Shown here piece after piece: positions 12,101 to 24,080 of a stretch of 64,000 bases of DNA (position 1 is the first letter of the stretch; each line of letters starts with the position of its first letter). This DNA is from Agelaius tricolor (Eukaryota > Chordata > Aves > Passeriformes > Icteridae): assembly GCA_023055355.1 (NCBI GenBank), contig JALJCS010000022.1, forward strand, positions 14,508,501 to 14,572,500, read 5' to 3'. Under the pieces are notes generated by a model. That model had not been told where the DNA came from, did no database searches, and worked only from the letters and a program-made list of their open reading frames with translations. The position numbers and the translations under genes were made by a program.

Positions 12101-15100
12101 TTGTGATTTCTCCAATTTCTCTTTTCAGGCTGGTGATCCAATCCTCATCTACTTTGATTCATCATCTGTATTGAGCGTGCTTAGACAGCCAATAAAAATG
12201 GGAGCCAGTGGACTTTGTGTTGATGGGAATCCTGCTGGTTAGTAAAGGGGGAAGAATATCTTAGGGTGGTTTGCTTCTGTTTTATCTGTTGTCATGTCTT
12301 AACTCACGCAGGCTTCCTGGACAGTAAAAGCACAAGCTGTACTCGGATTTTTGCCAACTTGAGCAAGAGCTGCATGACTGACCCTGCCCTAGATGCTGCT
12401 TCCTACTACCATGACTTCACTGTGCTAAAGGTGCATTTCAAATTTCTTGCTTTTTGTCAAAATCTGAGTTGTTTGACTTTGCATTGCCTTCCACTGTGAC
12501 TTCAGATAACTGTAAAACTGAAGGTCATTTGGTATGTCATTCCTGATCTCCCAATTGCTGAGGCCTTCTTGCTGGGAAACTGTGGTAGCTGCTCTCTGGC
12601 CTCAGAGAGCAGCAGGCACAACTTTGCCAGGCATAGTCCCAGGGAAGACTGTGAGAAGATCAGAGAAAAGAATGATAAACAATTCTTATCTTCACTTGCT
12701 GCACCTGTTGTTGTGAACATGTAGAATGTCTTATGGAGATTTGTTTACCAAAGGGTGATTTCTTAATTGGCCAATGGTGATAGTGTTTAGATTCAAGGAC
12801 CAATTAAGAAAAACTGTATCTGACTGTTGGTAAGGACGATGTGTTTCTTAATAAGTATAGTATAATAAAGTGATTGATCAGCCTTCTAGAATCATAGAGT
12901 CAATGCTAATTATCACCACATCGGGGATGCTGTGCTACAACAGGAAACCTGTAAAAAATGTAATGACTGGTGGTAATCCTTCATTTCAAACTACTTTCCA
13001 ATAAACTTCCATTATTAGCAAATTCTTAATGTATTTAGCAGGTACTTCATTGATACTTCATCGTTCTAATGGCCTATCTAAAATTCTCTCGCATTTTAAA
13101 CAGATTGTTTATCAAAGTATATCTTGTTTATTCCATCAGCTTGATCAACCAAGCAGTACATGTTCTCAGTAAAGAATTAGGGTGGTTTTTTTTACATAAA
13201 GTGGTATCTCTAAAATCATACTGATGCCCCCTTATTAATATTAGCTTTATTTATGTCCATATCAATTTCTTTACTATTTATCCTGACAATAAATTCAAAG
13301 TAACCAGTCTACTGTTCTGGGTTCATCCCACTCGTTTTACTGAAAGCTTATATGAAAATGTCTCCTCTCAGCTTGTAGAGTTTTTCTGGTTTTCCAAGAG
13401 GAAACAACATTGTAAATAGGAGTACATATTAAGGCTGATGACTCAGTATACCCTTCTACTGGAAATCTAAATCTACTTAACTAGTAGAGAATAGTCTATT
13501 GATCAGATTTAATTAATGTTTTCAGGACTTTCTTTGTCACTGTTGCCAAAGTACAGTTTTTCCTTAACTGAAGGCTGAAGTATTTGATTGCAGAAGATGG
13601 AGTTTCAGGAATGGATCAGAGATGTGGCACTTAAAAGTACCTGCATTCTGCAGGACATTAACTAGGCCAAGCTTAAATTTGTCTTTTGGTATTTTAAAAT
13701 GCCTTCTGTGAACTATGTCTGTGATTTATAAATTGCAAAATGATGACGTTTACACATCTGGAATAAACAAAGTAATTTTGACAATAACTATTCAGGTTCT
13801 TTTGTAATGATTTTATGGCTTTAGTCACAAACACAGCAATTTACTTCACTTTTTATTGGAATTGTAAAACGGTTTGCTTTTTTTCCCCAGGTCCCAATTA
13901 ATGACACCGTTATGCCATCCATGAAGGTCAGTCTCATTTCTGGTTCTGAAGGGAAAATGGGAATGTGCTGTGTCCAAGACAAGATTTTTCTTGACAAAAG
14001 TAAGACATTATAGAAAAAAAGGACATAATAAGGGTGTATTTTTGAATGAATGGTAGGGCTAAATTCATGGAGGTAGCTTACTTTCCTGGAAAAAGATTGA
14101 GGATCTGGAGCAGTGTGATGTGCCCCCCAGATCACAGCAAGGAGGTAAATCTGACTTAGATGGAAAAGCAGTGAAAAAGAGTAAAAAGTGCACTCTCCTT
14201 TTAAACAGTTACTGATTGTTAATGTGCTTACTGTCTCCAGGTAAATGTCACTGCAGTCTCACCACCTGGAGCTCCCCACATGAAAGACAGTACATGCGTC
14301 AATGTTGTTTCTGAGGTATGTGAATCTTCTTTCCTTTTCGAGCAGCTTACCACAAGCTTCAAGCCATTGCCCAATTAGCTTACTCTGTCTCCTATTATTC
14401 TCTACATTGGACTTTCAGGTGATCTATGAGATAGAATATAGTGGCACAAGTGGGATTCAGAGTGTTTCTGTCCAGTTCAAAGTCAGCAACATCTCTGTGA
14501 ACTCCAGATCCTCTCTGCAGCAGCACTTCACCATGCACTTCTGGGTTAGTATCCCCATCCTCCCTGGAATTTTACCAAGTTTGTAGTCTAGCTTGTGATT
14601 AATTTTTGTACAGAAGATACCTGGAGGGGTTAGAGCAGTTTCACTGTGGTATAGTAGTAACAGAGTCCTGGGGTACAGATGATTGAAGAGGGGAGGCATT
14701 TCTGGTCTCAAATAAAGCATGCTAGTAGAAAAGTCCAGGCTCAGCACAAGCATGCAGTCTTTCATTGCAAAAATTTCAAGGAGCTGATTTTTTTATATGA
14801 TGATTTTTGCTCTTGGTTTGGTCTGGTGGTTGTTTGGGTGTTTTCTGTTTGTTTGGGGGTTTTTGGTGGTTTTTTGAGGGTGGGATTTTGGGGGCTTTTT
14901 TTGGTTTATTTGGTTTTGGGCTTTTTGGCACTGTTTTAGTTTGTTTGGGTTGTTTGTTTGTTTGTTTTGGGGGTATTGTTTTGGTTTTTTGTTTGTTTTG
15001 TTGCGGGATTTGACTTTGGTATTTTTGGAGGGGGGTTATTTTTTGTTTTTATTTGTTTGCTTGTTGAGGTAGAAGGGAAGATGATAAGTCAGCAGCTTGG

Positions 15101-18100
15101 CCTTGTGAAGGAAAGGGTTGAAGCTAAGGCTGTATGTGATGTGTTTAGTGTTTGTGAAAGAAGTTACTAAATTTATTCCAGGTACTTAACACTTTTGCCT
15201 GTGCAGCAGGAAAGAAAGTTACTTTGAGGGGGGTGGAAATCTGGGAAATACTAATGTGTGTTAAGTTCACATAAATCATGTCCCATGATTTATGTAATTC
15301 AATGTAAAATTGAATAAGTGATGACCTCAGGGGTTGGTAAGTGTGCAATGCAATTTTGTTGAAGTTATGCCCAGACTGCCATACAACCATTTAGAAGTAG
15401 AATGGTCCACTAAGAATCAGGATCAAGGCAGGGTTTGTTCTGCAGTTCTTCTGTAGAATTGCCCTGACTGATCTGTTCACTTCCTCAGAGACAAATGTTG
15501 AGCAATAGCAATTCATTGTATTGAGAGCTTTCCTGGTATTACCCACATTTCAGGATACTGACATTTAGTTTTTTACCTCCTGGACTGCAAATTAAGTTGG
15601 CCAGGTAAGAAAGAGTCCTTGGAAACAAATAGTTTAAGTAGTGTATAATGATCTGTCATTCAAAAAACAGCTTACATCTACATTTTTGAGAATACAAATT
15701 TGATCTTTGGAGATGAATGGATGTCATTGATGCTAATTTTTTCATCTTTTTCCTCTATTTCTTCTCTTTGTCGCTTTGTAGACCAGGACTCTTTCTCATA
15801 TGTTGCCTAGAAGCGGAAACCCTGGCTATATCACTGGAGCACCACTGTTGATTGCAAACAGTGGTGCCAAGCAACATGTATCCTTTTTCTGCTATGAGTT
15901 TTTGTTTATCACTGGGGTTTTTTTTGATTTCTGTTACTGCACTGTCTGTACTTTTATAGTGCCCTAATAGGAAAAAGGAGGAATATGGGGTGAGTGGATT
16001 GTTAAATGAGATGAGTGTTGTATGTTGTCTGTTTATACTTTTGTTTGGCTTCTTGATATGCAGTCTGTCAGATGAGCATATTAAAGAGTGAAAGTGATGG
16101 AAGTTGTTCACAATTCCTCAGGCACACAGTACAGTTTGGAAGGAATATGAGAACAGGCTGCAAAATCAGGTAACAACACACTCTGCAGTCATCCTTTCCC
16201 ACAGTTGGAAGTTGTGGACTCAGAATGTTTTTCTGTAGTCTCTCATGTACTTCTGTGGAGCCTAGGTCCTTCCCTGAGGTCACCAGTGTTTCTCTACAGA
16301 TCTTTCACAAACTCCTAAGAGAACATGAATATAGTAAAGATGGTGGACTGCTAGAATAATCTGAACATTGTGAAGGTCTTCTGGGACATTTTGAGGCTCT
16401 AGTCTGGCAATACGTCTTGGGCAAGAGTAGAGTTGAGGAGTGAATCTTGAAAGGTGGTGGTTTTGATGATTTAGATTGTTCCTTTGACATGGAAAGTGTA
16501 GGACCACTGATGCGATAAGATGGCTGAAGAGCTGTCAGTTTTCCTTATCATTGTCCCTGCCATATTTTTCTCCTTTCTTGTTGCTAAAAGAATTGAAACT
16601 GCATCTGTTTAATGCCAATACTTGTTGACTCATTATAAGAGCAGAAGAAATAATACTTATTGCAAAGAAAGGATGTTGACAGTGGTTTGGATTTTTTTTT
16701 TGTCCTGGAAATCACTTTCTTAAAGGTGTTCTTTTCTCATTTCCAGCCTATCCCCAATATTGGAAGACAGTAACTGTAGTTACATACAGCACAAGTTATA
16801 CAAGGCTTTTCAGGGGATGAACAGAACAGAAGACTTTGCTGTAACTGGCAGTGCTCATTCAACCCAGGCAGAAGAGTGGATGACCATTCTGATTGAGAAC
16901 TGCAGTGTGGAGGTAATATGAATGCAGACACACTAACTGTAAATATTTTTCCTTTCATATCTTTGTATTGCCTCGGGGAGGTGGGGTTATCAGGACTTTT
17001 TTTGTATAATGAACCTATGACTCTCAGGGGTCTTAATATGTGAGAGCAGTCATTATGGTTCATGTTCATCTTATTAGAGTACTTAGCAAAAAAAACCTCA
17101 AACCCAACAAACCCTGACAGATTTCCTATCTCTTGAATCCTGGTCATGCTATTTAAATGGGCAAAAAGAGTTAATTGCGGAATCCAGTGTTATATAATTT
17201 TCTGACAGCCTTTTGGAACTGAAAGTAGCTGGCTACTTCCTATTAATTATTATTATTATAATCCCTTCTGCTTTTCCAGAATAGGGAATATTTTCGTAGG
17301 GATATTTATATCCTATTATATTTCCTAATAAGGTTAAAGTTTGTGCGCCAAATGCATTGTAATAATTGTTAATCTGTGGGGGGATGGCTAAGTGGAATAT
17401 GAAATCCAAGGGGTAAAGCTGAGACGAATTCTAATTGGAACTGAGATGACAAAGAGATGTATGTAGCTCCAAAATGGGTGGTTGACATGACCAGAAGTTA
17501 TAGAGATGGTACTGAAGTGATTGATTCAGATTCTGTTACGTGTATTATCCAAAATATTAGACTTTGGCCATAATGGTCCTTTATCACTGTTGAAATACTA
17601 TATTAAATTGATTAGCGTGTATTTTATTTTCAGGCTGTGAATTGCACTTCCTGTTGTATGGTTCCTGTGACCCTGGAGATACAGATATTGTGGACTAAAG
17701 TGGGCCTCCTGTCCAACCCACAAGCTCAAGTAGTGGGTACACGGCACTTTTACCAGTGTCAGCCCCTCAAGGTATGGAATCAAAAACCCTCCATCACACA
17801 CAGAGGTTACTAAAGGGGGTTTACAGGTTATTTAAGAACCAAGGAATCAAATGGTCTTGAAACTAAGTAAGTTGAGATTTATTGAATTTTAGCAGTTGTC
17901 TGGCTGCAATGGTAGCCTTCTATAGAGGAGGGTTGTTTTGTGGTCTTTTCAGTACTGTCCTCACTCAGTCGTATAACTGGAAAAGATACCTTCTTTCCAA
18001 CCCTGAACTACTTTCTGCCACTTTAGGACTTAATCTTTAAACTTTCAGTTATGGTTGGTATAAAGTTGTACTTACAAACATCCAGTAACTCCATGGTTAA

Positions 18101-21100
18101 TATTTAGTTGTCTCTTAAAGCCTTAGTATGGGATTTGAGTTTAATAATATTTCAGAGACTCCGCAGGATGCTGATAATCTGTGCAGAAGATTCCTGTTCC
18201 TCTAGAGCTTCTGAAATCACCAACAGGTAGCTGAGGAAGTGACTAATGCTGATGGCAGCATATTTGGAGAATTGGGGAGGAAGGCTGTAAGCCAGAAAAG
18301 AGGGTATTCAAGGCCAGGTTGGATGGAGTACTGAACTATCTGATCTATTTGAAGGCATCCTTCCTCATCATAGAAGGCTTGAACTATGTGACCTTTAAAG
18401 GTCCCTTCCAGCCCAGCCCATTTTGTGATTTTGTGATGTCAGCAGGAATGTGTCAGCTAACATGACCACAGAGGAAAATGAGCAGTTGAGCAGTCTTTTT
18501 CAAGCATGTCAGTGGATCCCATTGTGTTGTTTTTTTTTTTTTTTTTTGATATCACATAGTCTTTTGGGCAGCAGAAATATTTCAAGGCTTATACTTCTCT
18601 GTAAGGGCTTAGGCTGTCTGATGTGTTAACACTCTTTGAACTTCAGACTCAGTCTAAATGAGATTTTACACACTTGTTTGAATGCATCTCATGGTACCCT
18701 TTTGTTCTCCCTTCTTGCAAAATACATGAAGAGGCTAGGAAGATGTTAACCATGTAAAACTCATTGCCCTGAGGCAAAGTGATACTCCCACCCCATGAAA
18801 ATATTTTTTAAATCACCTGTTACATGGCTTCATTAATAAATAAATTATTAATAAAATTAATTAATCTTCTGTCTGAGGAAGAAGATTTGCATTCCTAGTA
18901 AAAGTGTAGGGTGCAAATCCCTCAGGATTAGCTAATCAAGAAGAATGAGATTCAGATTTGATTTGCTTGAGCAACTGATGCTAATTACTTTAGATCCTTA
19001 AGGTATATTGCAAAGCTAATTAGAAGAAAGCAAGTTTCTGACAGCAAAAAAACCCCATGTCATTAAAATCAGTACTGACTTCATCAGTGACATCACAAAT
19101 CCACAAATTAGGATTGTTAGTAAAGACATTTTAGGAAAGGACCAACTTGCTCTATAGCCAGCAGTTATGAAGTGCAACTATTTGTAAGCATACTAGGCTG
19201 CACATTACTTTCAAATTATGCCACTTCCCAGCTTTAGCCTACAGATTCTCTATCTGAGAACTATCCTTTAGTTCCTTTAATATTTTTTAGAGAAATCTTT
19301 TTTTATTTATACAGCACTGTGTCACTGGAAAGTTCCCTAAGTAACTGACCAGAAAACGGAGAACCCAGGGAAGACATCCCGATTTCCACACCCATACACA
19401 ATATCTGATCACAGTTATATTTGGACTTGATGAAAATACAGGACGTTTTAAAATGATGTGGAGTTCTACAAGAGCATGCTGGAAGTTGCTAATGGTTGCC
19501 TTCTCCCAGCTGTTCAGGAGGGTTTGTGTATGGAGCTTTTTTCCCTGCACTAATCTCTCTGATTTTAAGGCAGTTTTTCAAGGTCCAGGCACTTAAATCA
19601 ATCATCTTGAAGCTTCTTATTGACTAGGGCAACTTGGCCTATTTTTGAGTGTGTTTACTCATTGCTAGGAGAACTTGTATCAGAATTGTTTGGGAAATTC
19701 TATTTGTAACTGCTCAGCAGTGGTGAATTGTGATCAAGGTCTGATCTGGCATGGAGGGCAAGAAGGTTGTAAACTGGCTGGAAGGAGGAACATTAGGACA
19801 CTTTGCAAGTGAGCGAAGTTTCCAGGTGATGACAGAAGAAATAGCCTCAGCATTTTCTTGTAGCCATTCTGGAATGGGAACTGCTCAGGGGCCACCTTTG
19901 GGCAGCAGAGCAGGCCTGGGGAATGGACCCACGGCAGGCTGAAGTGCCACATGCTGATGCTCTCAGGACTGGTGCTGCAGATGCAAAGGTGCACAAGGAA
20001 TCTGCTCATGATGCCTCCGCACACTCCTGTAGAACCAAGACTGTACTCAATGCATTGTTCATTTTGTTTGGTTGGTTTTTTTTTTAATTAAGGCACAGTG
20101 TTTTTTAATTCACCTTGAGGATGCCACAAAAATTCCCCAATAGGAGTCGCAGTATTTTTTTCTTAAGAGTCATGAACTCTTATCTTGCAAATTTTTTGAG
20201 TGCTTCCTACAGAATTTTGCTCTGAAGGCAATCTTTGAAATTCTTCTCAGGGAAGTGATTGAGGTGGTAATTTCACAGGTTGGCATAAACCAGTGCAAGC
20301 ACAGAAGGTGTGCTGCCAGTAAATGCCCTCTCAATGTTGGCACGCAGAGCTGGGAAGTGGGGCAGAGAGTGAGGTTGCTCTTTTGGCAGCAGCATGGTCT
20401 TAAATCAGCCCAAGGTAGCCATGAAACTCCATGCAGTTCAAAGAGCTAGTGTATTAGTTTTCTTGCTGCATTCCGTTAAAACAGAAAAGAACTGAGGCCT
20501 TAGAGGTTCAGTCCCCTGTGTGATCTTCACTGATCTGTCTCCTTCCTGAAACAACATTCTAAAACGTGAGCAATATATTTATATTGTATTGGGTCCCTGC
20601 TTTAGTTTACTGACATTTATTGATAGGATTGCATCTTGTGGCAGTTCTTTCTGGTAGCAAGCACTTGTCCAAGGAGTCAGCTGATCTTTTATAAAAAATA
20701 AAGCTAGCTTGCATCTGTTCTTATTACTAACTATTTGGTATGTCTTTCCTCTGAGTAGAAGGCTTACTGTAGCAGAGCTTAAGTCACTGCTGCCATTTTG
20801 GAGATCTCTAGCATACGATACACAGTAGCTACTGATCTTTACTATACCCTCAATTTACCTGCTAAGTATCAGTTTTGGGAAAGAGGTCTTACTCCTAGGA
20901 CACTGAACTCTTACCATCCCAAAGACATCATGCTTGCCAGTCATCTACAGTGAGTCCCCATTAGAAAATTGGGGACGGGTATGCCTTTTGTATTAAGACT
21001 GTTAAATTCTTTTTGCTTCCCTTCTTGCTGCAGTTTCTAAACATGAGCACGGTACCTGTGACAACTATTGTTACCTTCACTGACATGACGGATTGGCCAG

Positions 21101-21255
21101 AACCTCCAAGAGGCCAGCCCCAAAAGCACTGGAAACTCCCATTTGACATCTTTTTTCCAATCAAAGTAGCCCTGAATGTAGAAAGAACTTACAGAGGTGA
21201 TCTGGCTGGGTATTTACTGTTGATTCTAATAATGTCTAGTATTTTCTGCTTTTGA
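8916..21255 (+). CDS. TCTN3: TCTN3, tectonic-3 (complete, 13 coding exons)
   Basis: Tectonic-3 is a membrane-anchored or secreted component of the MKS/B9 complex at the ciliary transition zone, needed for Hedgehog signalling. Coding exons: 8916-9013, 9713-9834, 11085-11215, 12129-12237, 12312-12430, 13891-13926, 14241-14315, 14419-14544, 15782-15877, 16072-16169, 16747-16912, 17634-17771, 21034-21255. All join in frame with GT/AG borders, giving 511 residues. Residues about 8-26 are a signal peptide ([17 protein letters not shown]). Family motifs include [54 protein letters not shown] and EPPRGQPQK. The C-terminus (about 495-511) is hydrophobic. Several N-glycosylation sequons are present. 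Mammalian TCTN3 is about 600 residues. The missing ~95 correspond to the Pro/Thr-rich and Cys-rich N-terminal part, absent from exon 1 here. Confidence 0.93.
11331..11937 (-). mobile_element. CR1 LINE 3' fragment, antisense in TCTN3 intron 3
   Basis: Read on the minus strand, this is a CR1 3' end. On the plus strand it begins with 'tcataggatcatagcatatc' and continues with 'gatcatcaagtccagctgct', 'gatatccagcctgagcctcc' and 'cagtctcctccaggctcaac'. About 600 bp, diverged, lying between TCTN3 exons 3 and 4. Confidence 0.9.
14815..15065 (+). repeat. G/T-rich low-complexity tract in TCTN3 intron 8
   Basis: About 250 bp consist nearly only of G and T (TTTG, TTGG and GGGGGTTTTT runs) on the transcribed-sense strand. 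The composition removes stop codons, so three overlapping frames rich in Phe, Gly, Leu and Val stay open by chance. Several G-runs of four or more lie close together. Confidence 0.9.
15269..15295 (+). repeat. Perfect 12-bp inverted repeat in TCTN3 intron 8
   Basis: ACATAAATCATG, a TCC loop, then CATGATTTATGT, followed directly by a second small inverted repeat (ATTCAAT/ATTGAAT). Probably chance or a remnant of a mobile palindrome. Confidence 0.8.
18290..18440 (+). mobile_element. CR1 LINE 3' terminal fragment in TCTN3 intron 12
   Basis: A short sense CR1 tail: 'caaggccaggttggatggag', then 'gaactatgtgacctttaaag' and 'gtcccttccagcccagccca', ending in the tandem 'ttttgtgattttgtgatg'. The short terminal direct repeat is the hallmark of the CR1 3' end. 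Confidence 0.9.
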
Positions 21256-22445
21256 AATAGATGGAGCCTGTATTTAAAGTGTGGTGAGTGAATTGATATA
21301 TTCAGGATACGACCCAGATGATGGACTTTAGTCATCAGGTTTTTATACTATTTCTGTGATATCTGTGTGCCTTCTGTTCTTGGATTAAGCCATGTGGGCT
21401 GCTTGTCCTCTCATGTTCCTGCTCTTTGTATGTGAACCATCTGTGAACATCATTGCAGTGACACACTTGAGAAATGTAGAGATCCAGGGACATTGCTTTA
21501 ATGAGGAACTAGGAAGAGAATATTAAAACTATTATTCCGTGTTCCCAGAAACCAAGAATGCTCTCTAAACCAGGGAGTATGGAGAGAGAAGCAAAGTTCA
21601 ATCAAAGCATTTTGGAGCTGCTTTCAGTTGGAGAAGCATCTGATTTTGGAGCTGCTTTCCTGTTGGAGAAGCATTTGATTTTTCTATGCGAAACTAATCG
21701 AACATTTAAAATACAGGAGCTCTCCCAGGGGGCCTGAATTCTATTTTATGAGTAAGCATGTGTGCCAGTCACCCCTAACCTGTCCTTGTTAGATGACGAC
21801 AACTGCACCTCTGTGAGATTTTTTGAATCTTGCTTTTTTTGTGTCTTTTCAAATACAGATATTCAATTGAAATTTTCATGGTTTAATCACTTTTTACATT
21901 AGCAACACTGTTGCACAGAACAAAGTAATTGTGAATGCTCTGAAATACAGTTGAATTTTAGTGGTTTGTCAAAACATCTTCCTAATCTTTTTTTTCTCCC
22001 TGGAAGAAATGGGCCTGAATAGACTTTTTCCTAGATAACAAACATTCTCTTGTTCCAGATAGGAACTGAACTGAAAATGATAACTACTGAAATTCTAGTA
22101 GCACATCAGAGAGACTTGTGAATAGTTCTGAAGCTAAAACATTGAATATTTTAGGAAAATTTGTGGATGTATTGAGACTGAAGCTTGCTGCAATACCTTA
22201 CCTCTGGCTCACTCTCTGGGACTAGGAAATAAATTTATTGTTTTTGATGTTAAAGGTGGTCTGATTATCTAGACTGCCCTCTACCATCACACAGGAAATC
22301 TGCTTAATTGTTCCAGGAAGCTGTTGGATGAAAGTATATTTTTTAGCAAAAGATTTTATTATTTATCTTCTTCAGATGATGGAAAAATCTGCCCCATCTG
22401 ATGCCAAGTGCTCCAATGGAATCAATAAAAGCTAAAAATTTCAGA
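21256..22445 (+). other. TCTN3: TCTN3 3' UTR with poly(A) signals
   Basis: Downstream of the TGA, the first clear AATAAA hexamers are at 22228-22233 and 22424-22429. The second is followed by sequence suited to 3' end formation and is my preferred end. A near-perfect tandem duplication (about 34 bp twice) lies at 21609-21677. Confidence 0.5.
21609..21677 (+). repeat. 34-bp tandem duplication
   Basis: The unit starting 'attttggagctgctttc' and ending 'ggagaagcatctg' (21609-21642) is repeated at 21643-21677 with a small insertion and one or two substitutions. This is a recent local duplication in the putative TCTN3 3' UTR. Confidence 0.9.
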
Positions 22446-23699
22446 GCCTAGTTTTAATAAAATACATTTGTTGCTTTTGTACCTATACTGCACATAGCAG
22501 CTCTGTTGCTTCTCCTCATTACAAACTTTAAAAAGAATGCAAAAATAAACTGAAAAACTAGTAATTAGTCAGGATATCAAAGGAGATAACACAAGTAAAA
22601 CAAAACTACAACCCATCTAAAAGCTTCTGTGTTAATGTTACATATTTATCTTTGTCCTTATTTGCATGATTTATTAGCTGGGAACGAATTCCGTGCAAGT
22701 GTCTTCAGTGTCCGTTGATTTCTATTCTGGGGCAGCCCAACCAAGGTAGTGTGAAGATTCAGAACTGCGTGCATTCCAGTATTACACAGGACTGTACCAT
22801 TACACAGAAACAACCTTTGATTTTTAGGTAGATGTGGCTTCTCAGATGTGCCTGTAATACCTTTGAAAAGTTTTTCTCAGAACACATTTGTAATGTGTCC
22901 CATGTCCTCTCATGTCCCTAATTTGTGGAATCCAGGAAATTAATTTAGAGGTGACAGCAACTGAATTACAAAGGGTTAGCCAGAGAAACTTCCCAAATGT
23001 AACCTGGCAACACATGCTAAATGTGTTGGGATAGGGCTTGAATGAAAAGGATCTGGCATCCTTGTTTTCTGCATTATTGAGGTAATTCACTTAGGTATAA
23101 CCACAGAGATACTCTTTGCTCTATGGGCTGTAAGAATGCATCACCTTTTATACTATAATTATCTGAGCTCCAACGTCCTATTTTTTAGCTCATGTTTGTC
23201 TCCTTTCGCATTTTGTCATAGCAAGAAATAAGAGCGGGAAAGAGCCTTGTCCATATTCTGGTCCAACCTGAATTAAGGCATATTCAAATTCTAGCCACAT
23301 GACAGCAGTGCTTGTGGGTTTAGAATCTGTAGTTTCCTATGGCAGTGCATTTTCGTGTCTACTTTATCATGTTGTGTTTTTCCCCCCGCCTGATCTGAAA
23401 TAGCCTGTGTTGCAATTCAGTATCAGGCAACGTTATGACATTACCACACACAAAGCAGACCCATATGTTGGATGTACAGGAATGGAGTGTTTGTACTCCA
23501 CGTCAAAGGGCTGAGACAAAACTTTTTCTGCTGCCAGCATTCTAGCCAGAGCCATCTTTCCAACATCTCCCTTTTTTGAGGAGGTAAGTCTGTTTTTACA
23601 CTTTCCGAGTGGAGACGATCTTTACTAGGTAATTTTTAAAGTCCTTTCCAAACCTATTCCTCATTTCTTTAGAAGACGTCATTTAAAATTTCAAAGCAG

Positions 23700-24080
23700 G
23701 AGCAATTTTCGAAGCCGGGGGCGGGGCGGGGTGGGGCCGGAAGCGACGGGAGGCAGAGGGGAGCCGGGCCGCGCCGTGCAGAGCCAGGCGGGTGAGTGGG
23801 ACCGAGCCGAGCCGAGCCAGGCTGGGCAGCGCCGAGCCGAGCTGGCCACGGCGGCCTCGGTGGTGCCCGGAGCGGAGAAGTGGGCTGGGCGCGGGGTTGC
23901 GGCTCGGCTCCAGCCGGCCCGCCGGGCGGAGGTGGCAGAGGGAGCGCGGGGTTCCTTGGCGGAGGGGCGGTCCCGTGCGGGGTGGTGGCCGCCGTTCGTC
24001 GGTGCTGCCCGTTCCCCTTCCCTGTGGAGAACCGGGAGCGGCTGCTGTGTCGCCCGTGATAGAAGGTTGAGGGCTCTGGG
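23700..24080 (+). promoter_or_regulatory. CpG island, candidate ALDH18A1 promoter and 5' UTR exon
   Basis: The block carries GGGGCGGGGC elements and, near 23733-23741, a CCGGAAGCG element that fits an ETS/GABP site common in promoters of mitochondrial-enzyme genes. A consensus splice donor (GGTGAGTGG, GT at 23792) follows about 55 bp later. This suggests a short non-coding first exon spliced to the ATG exon at 32.8 kb. The long open frames on both strands are composition artefacts. Confidence 0.55.

Noticed and set aside
14679..15170. Three overlapping hydrophobic Gly/Phe frames resembling a membrane protein
   Set aside because: The G/T-rich tract lacks stop codons by composition. It lies in a TCTN3 intron.
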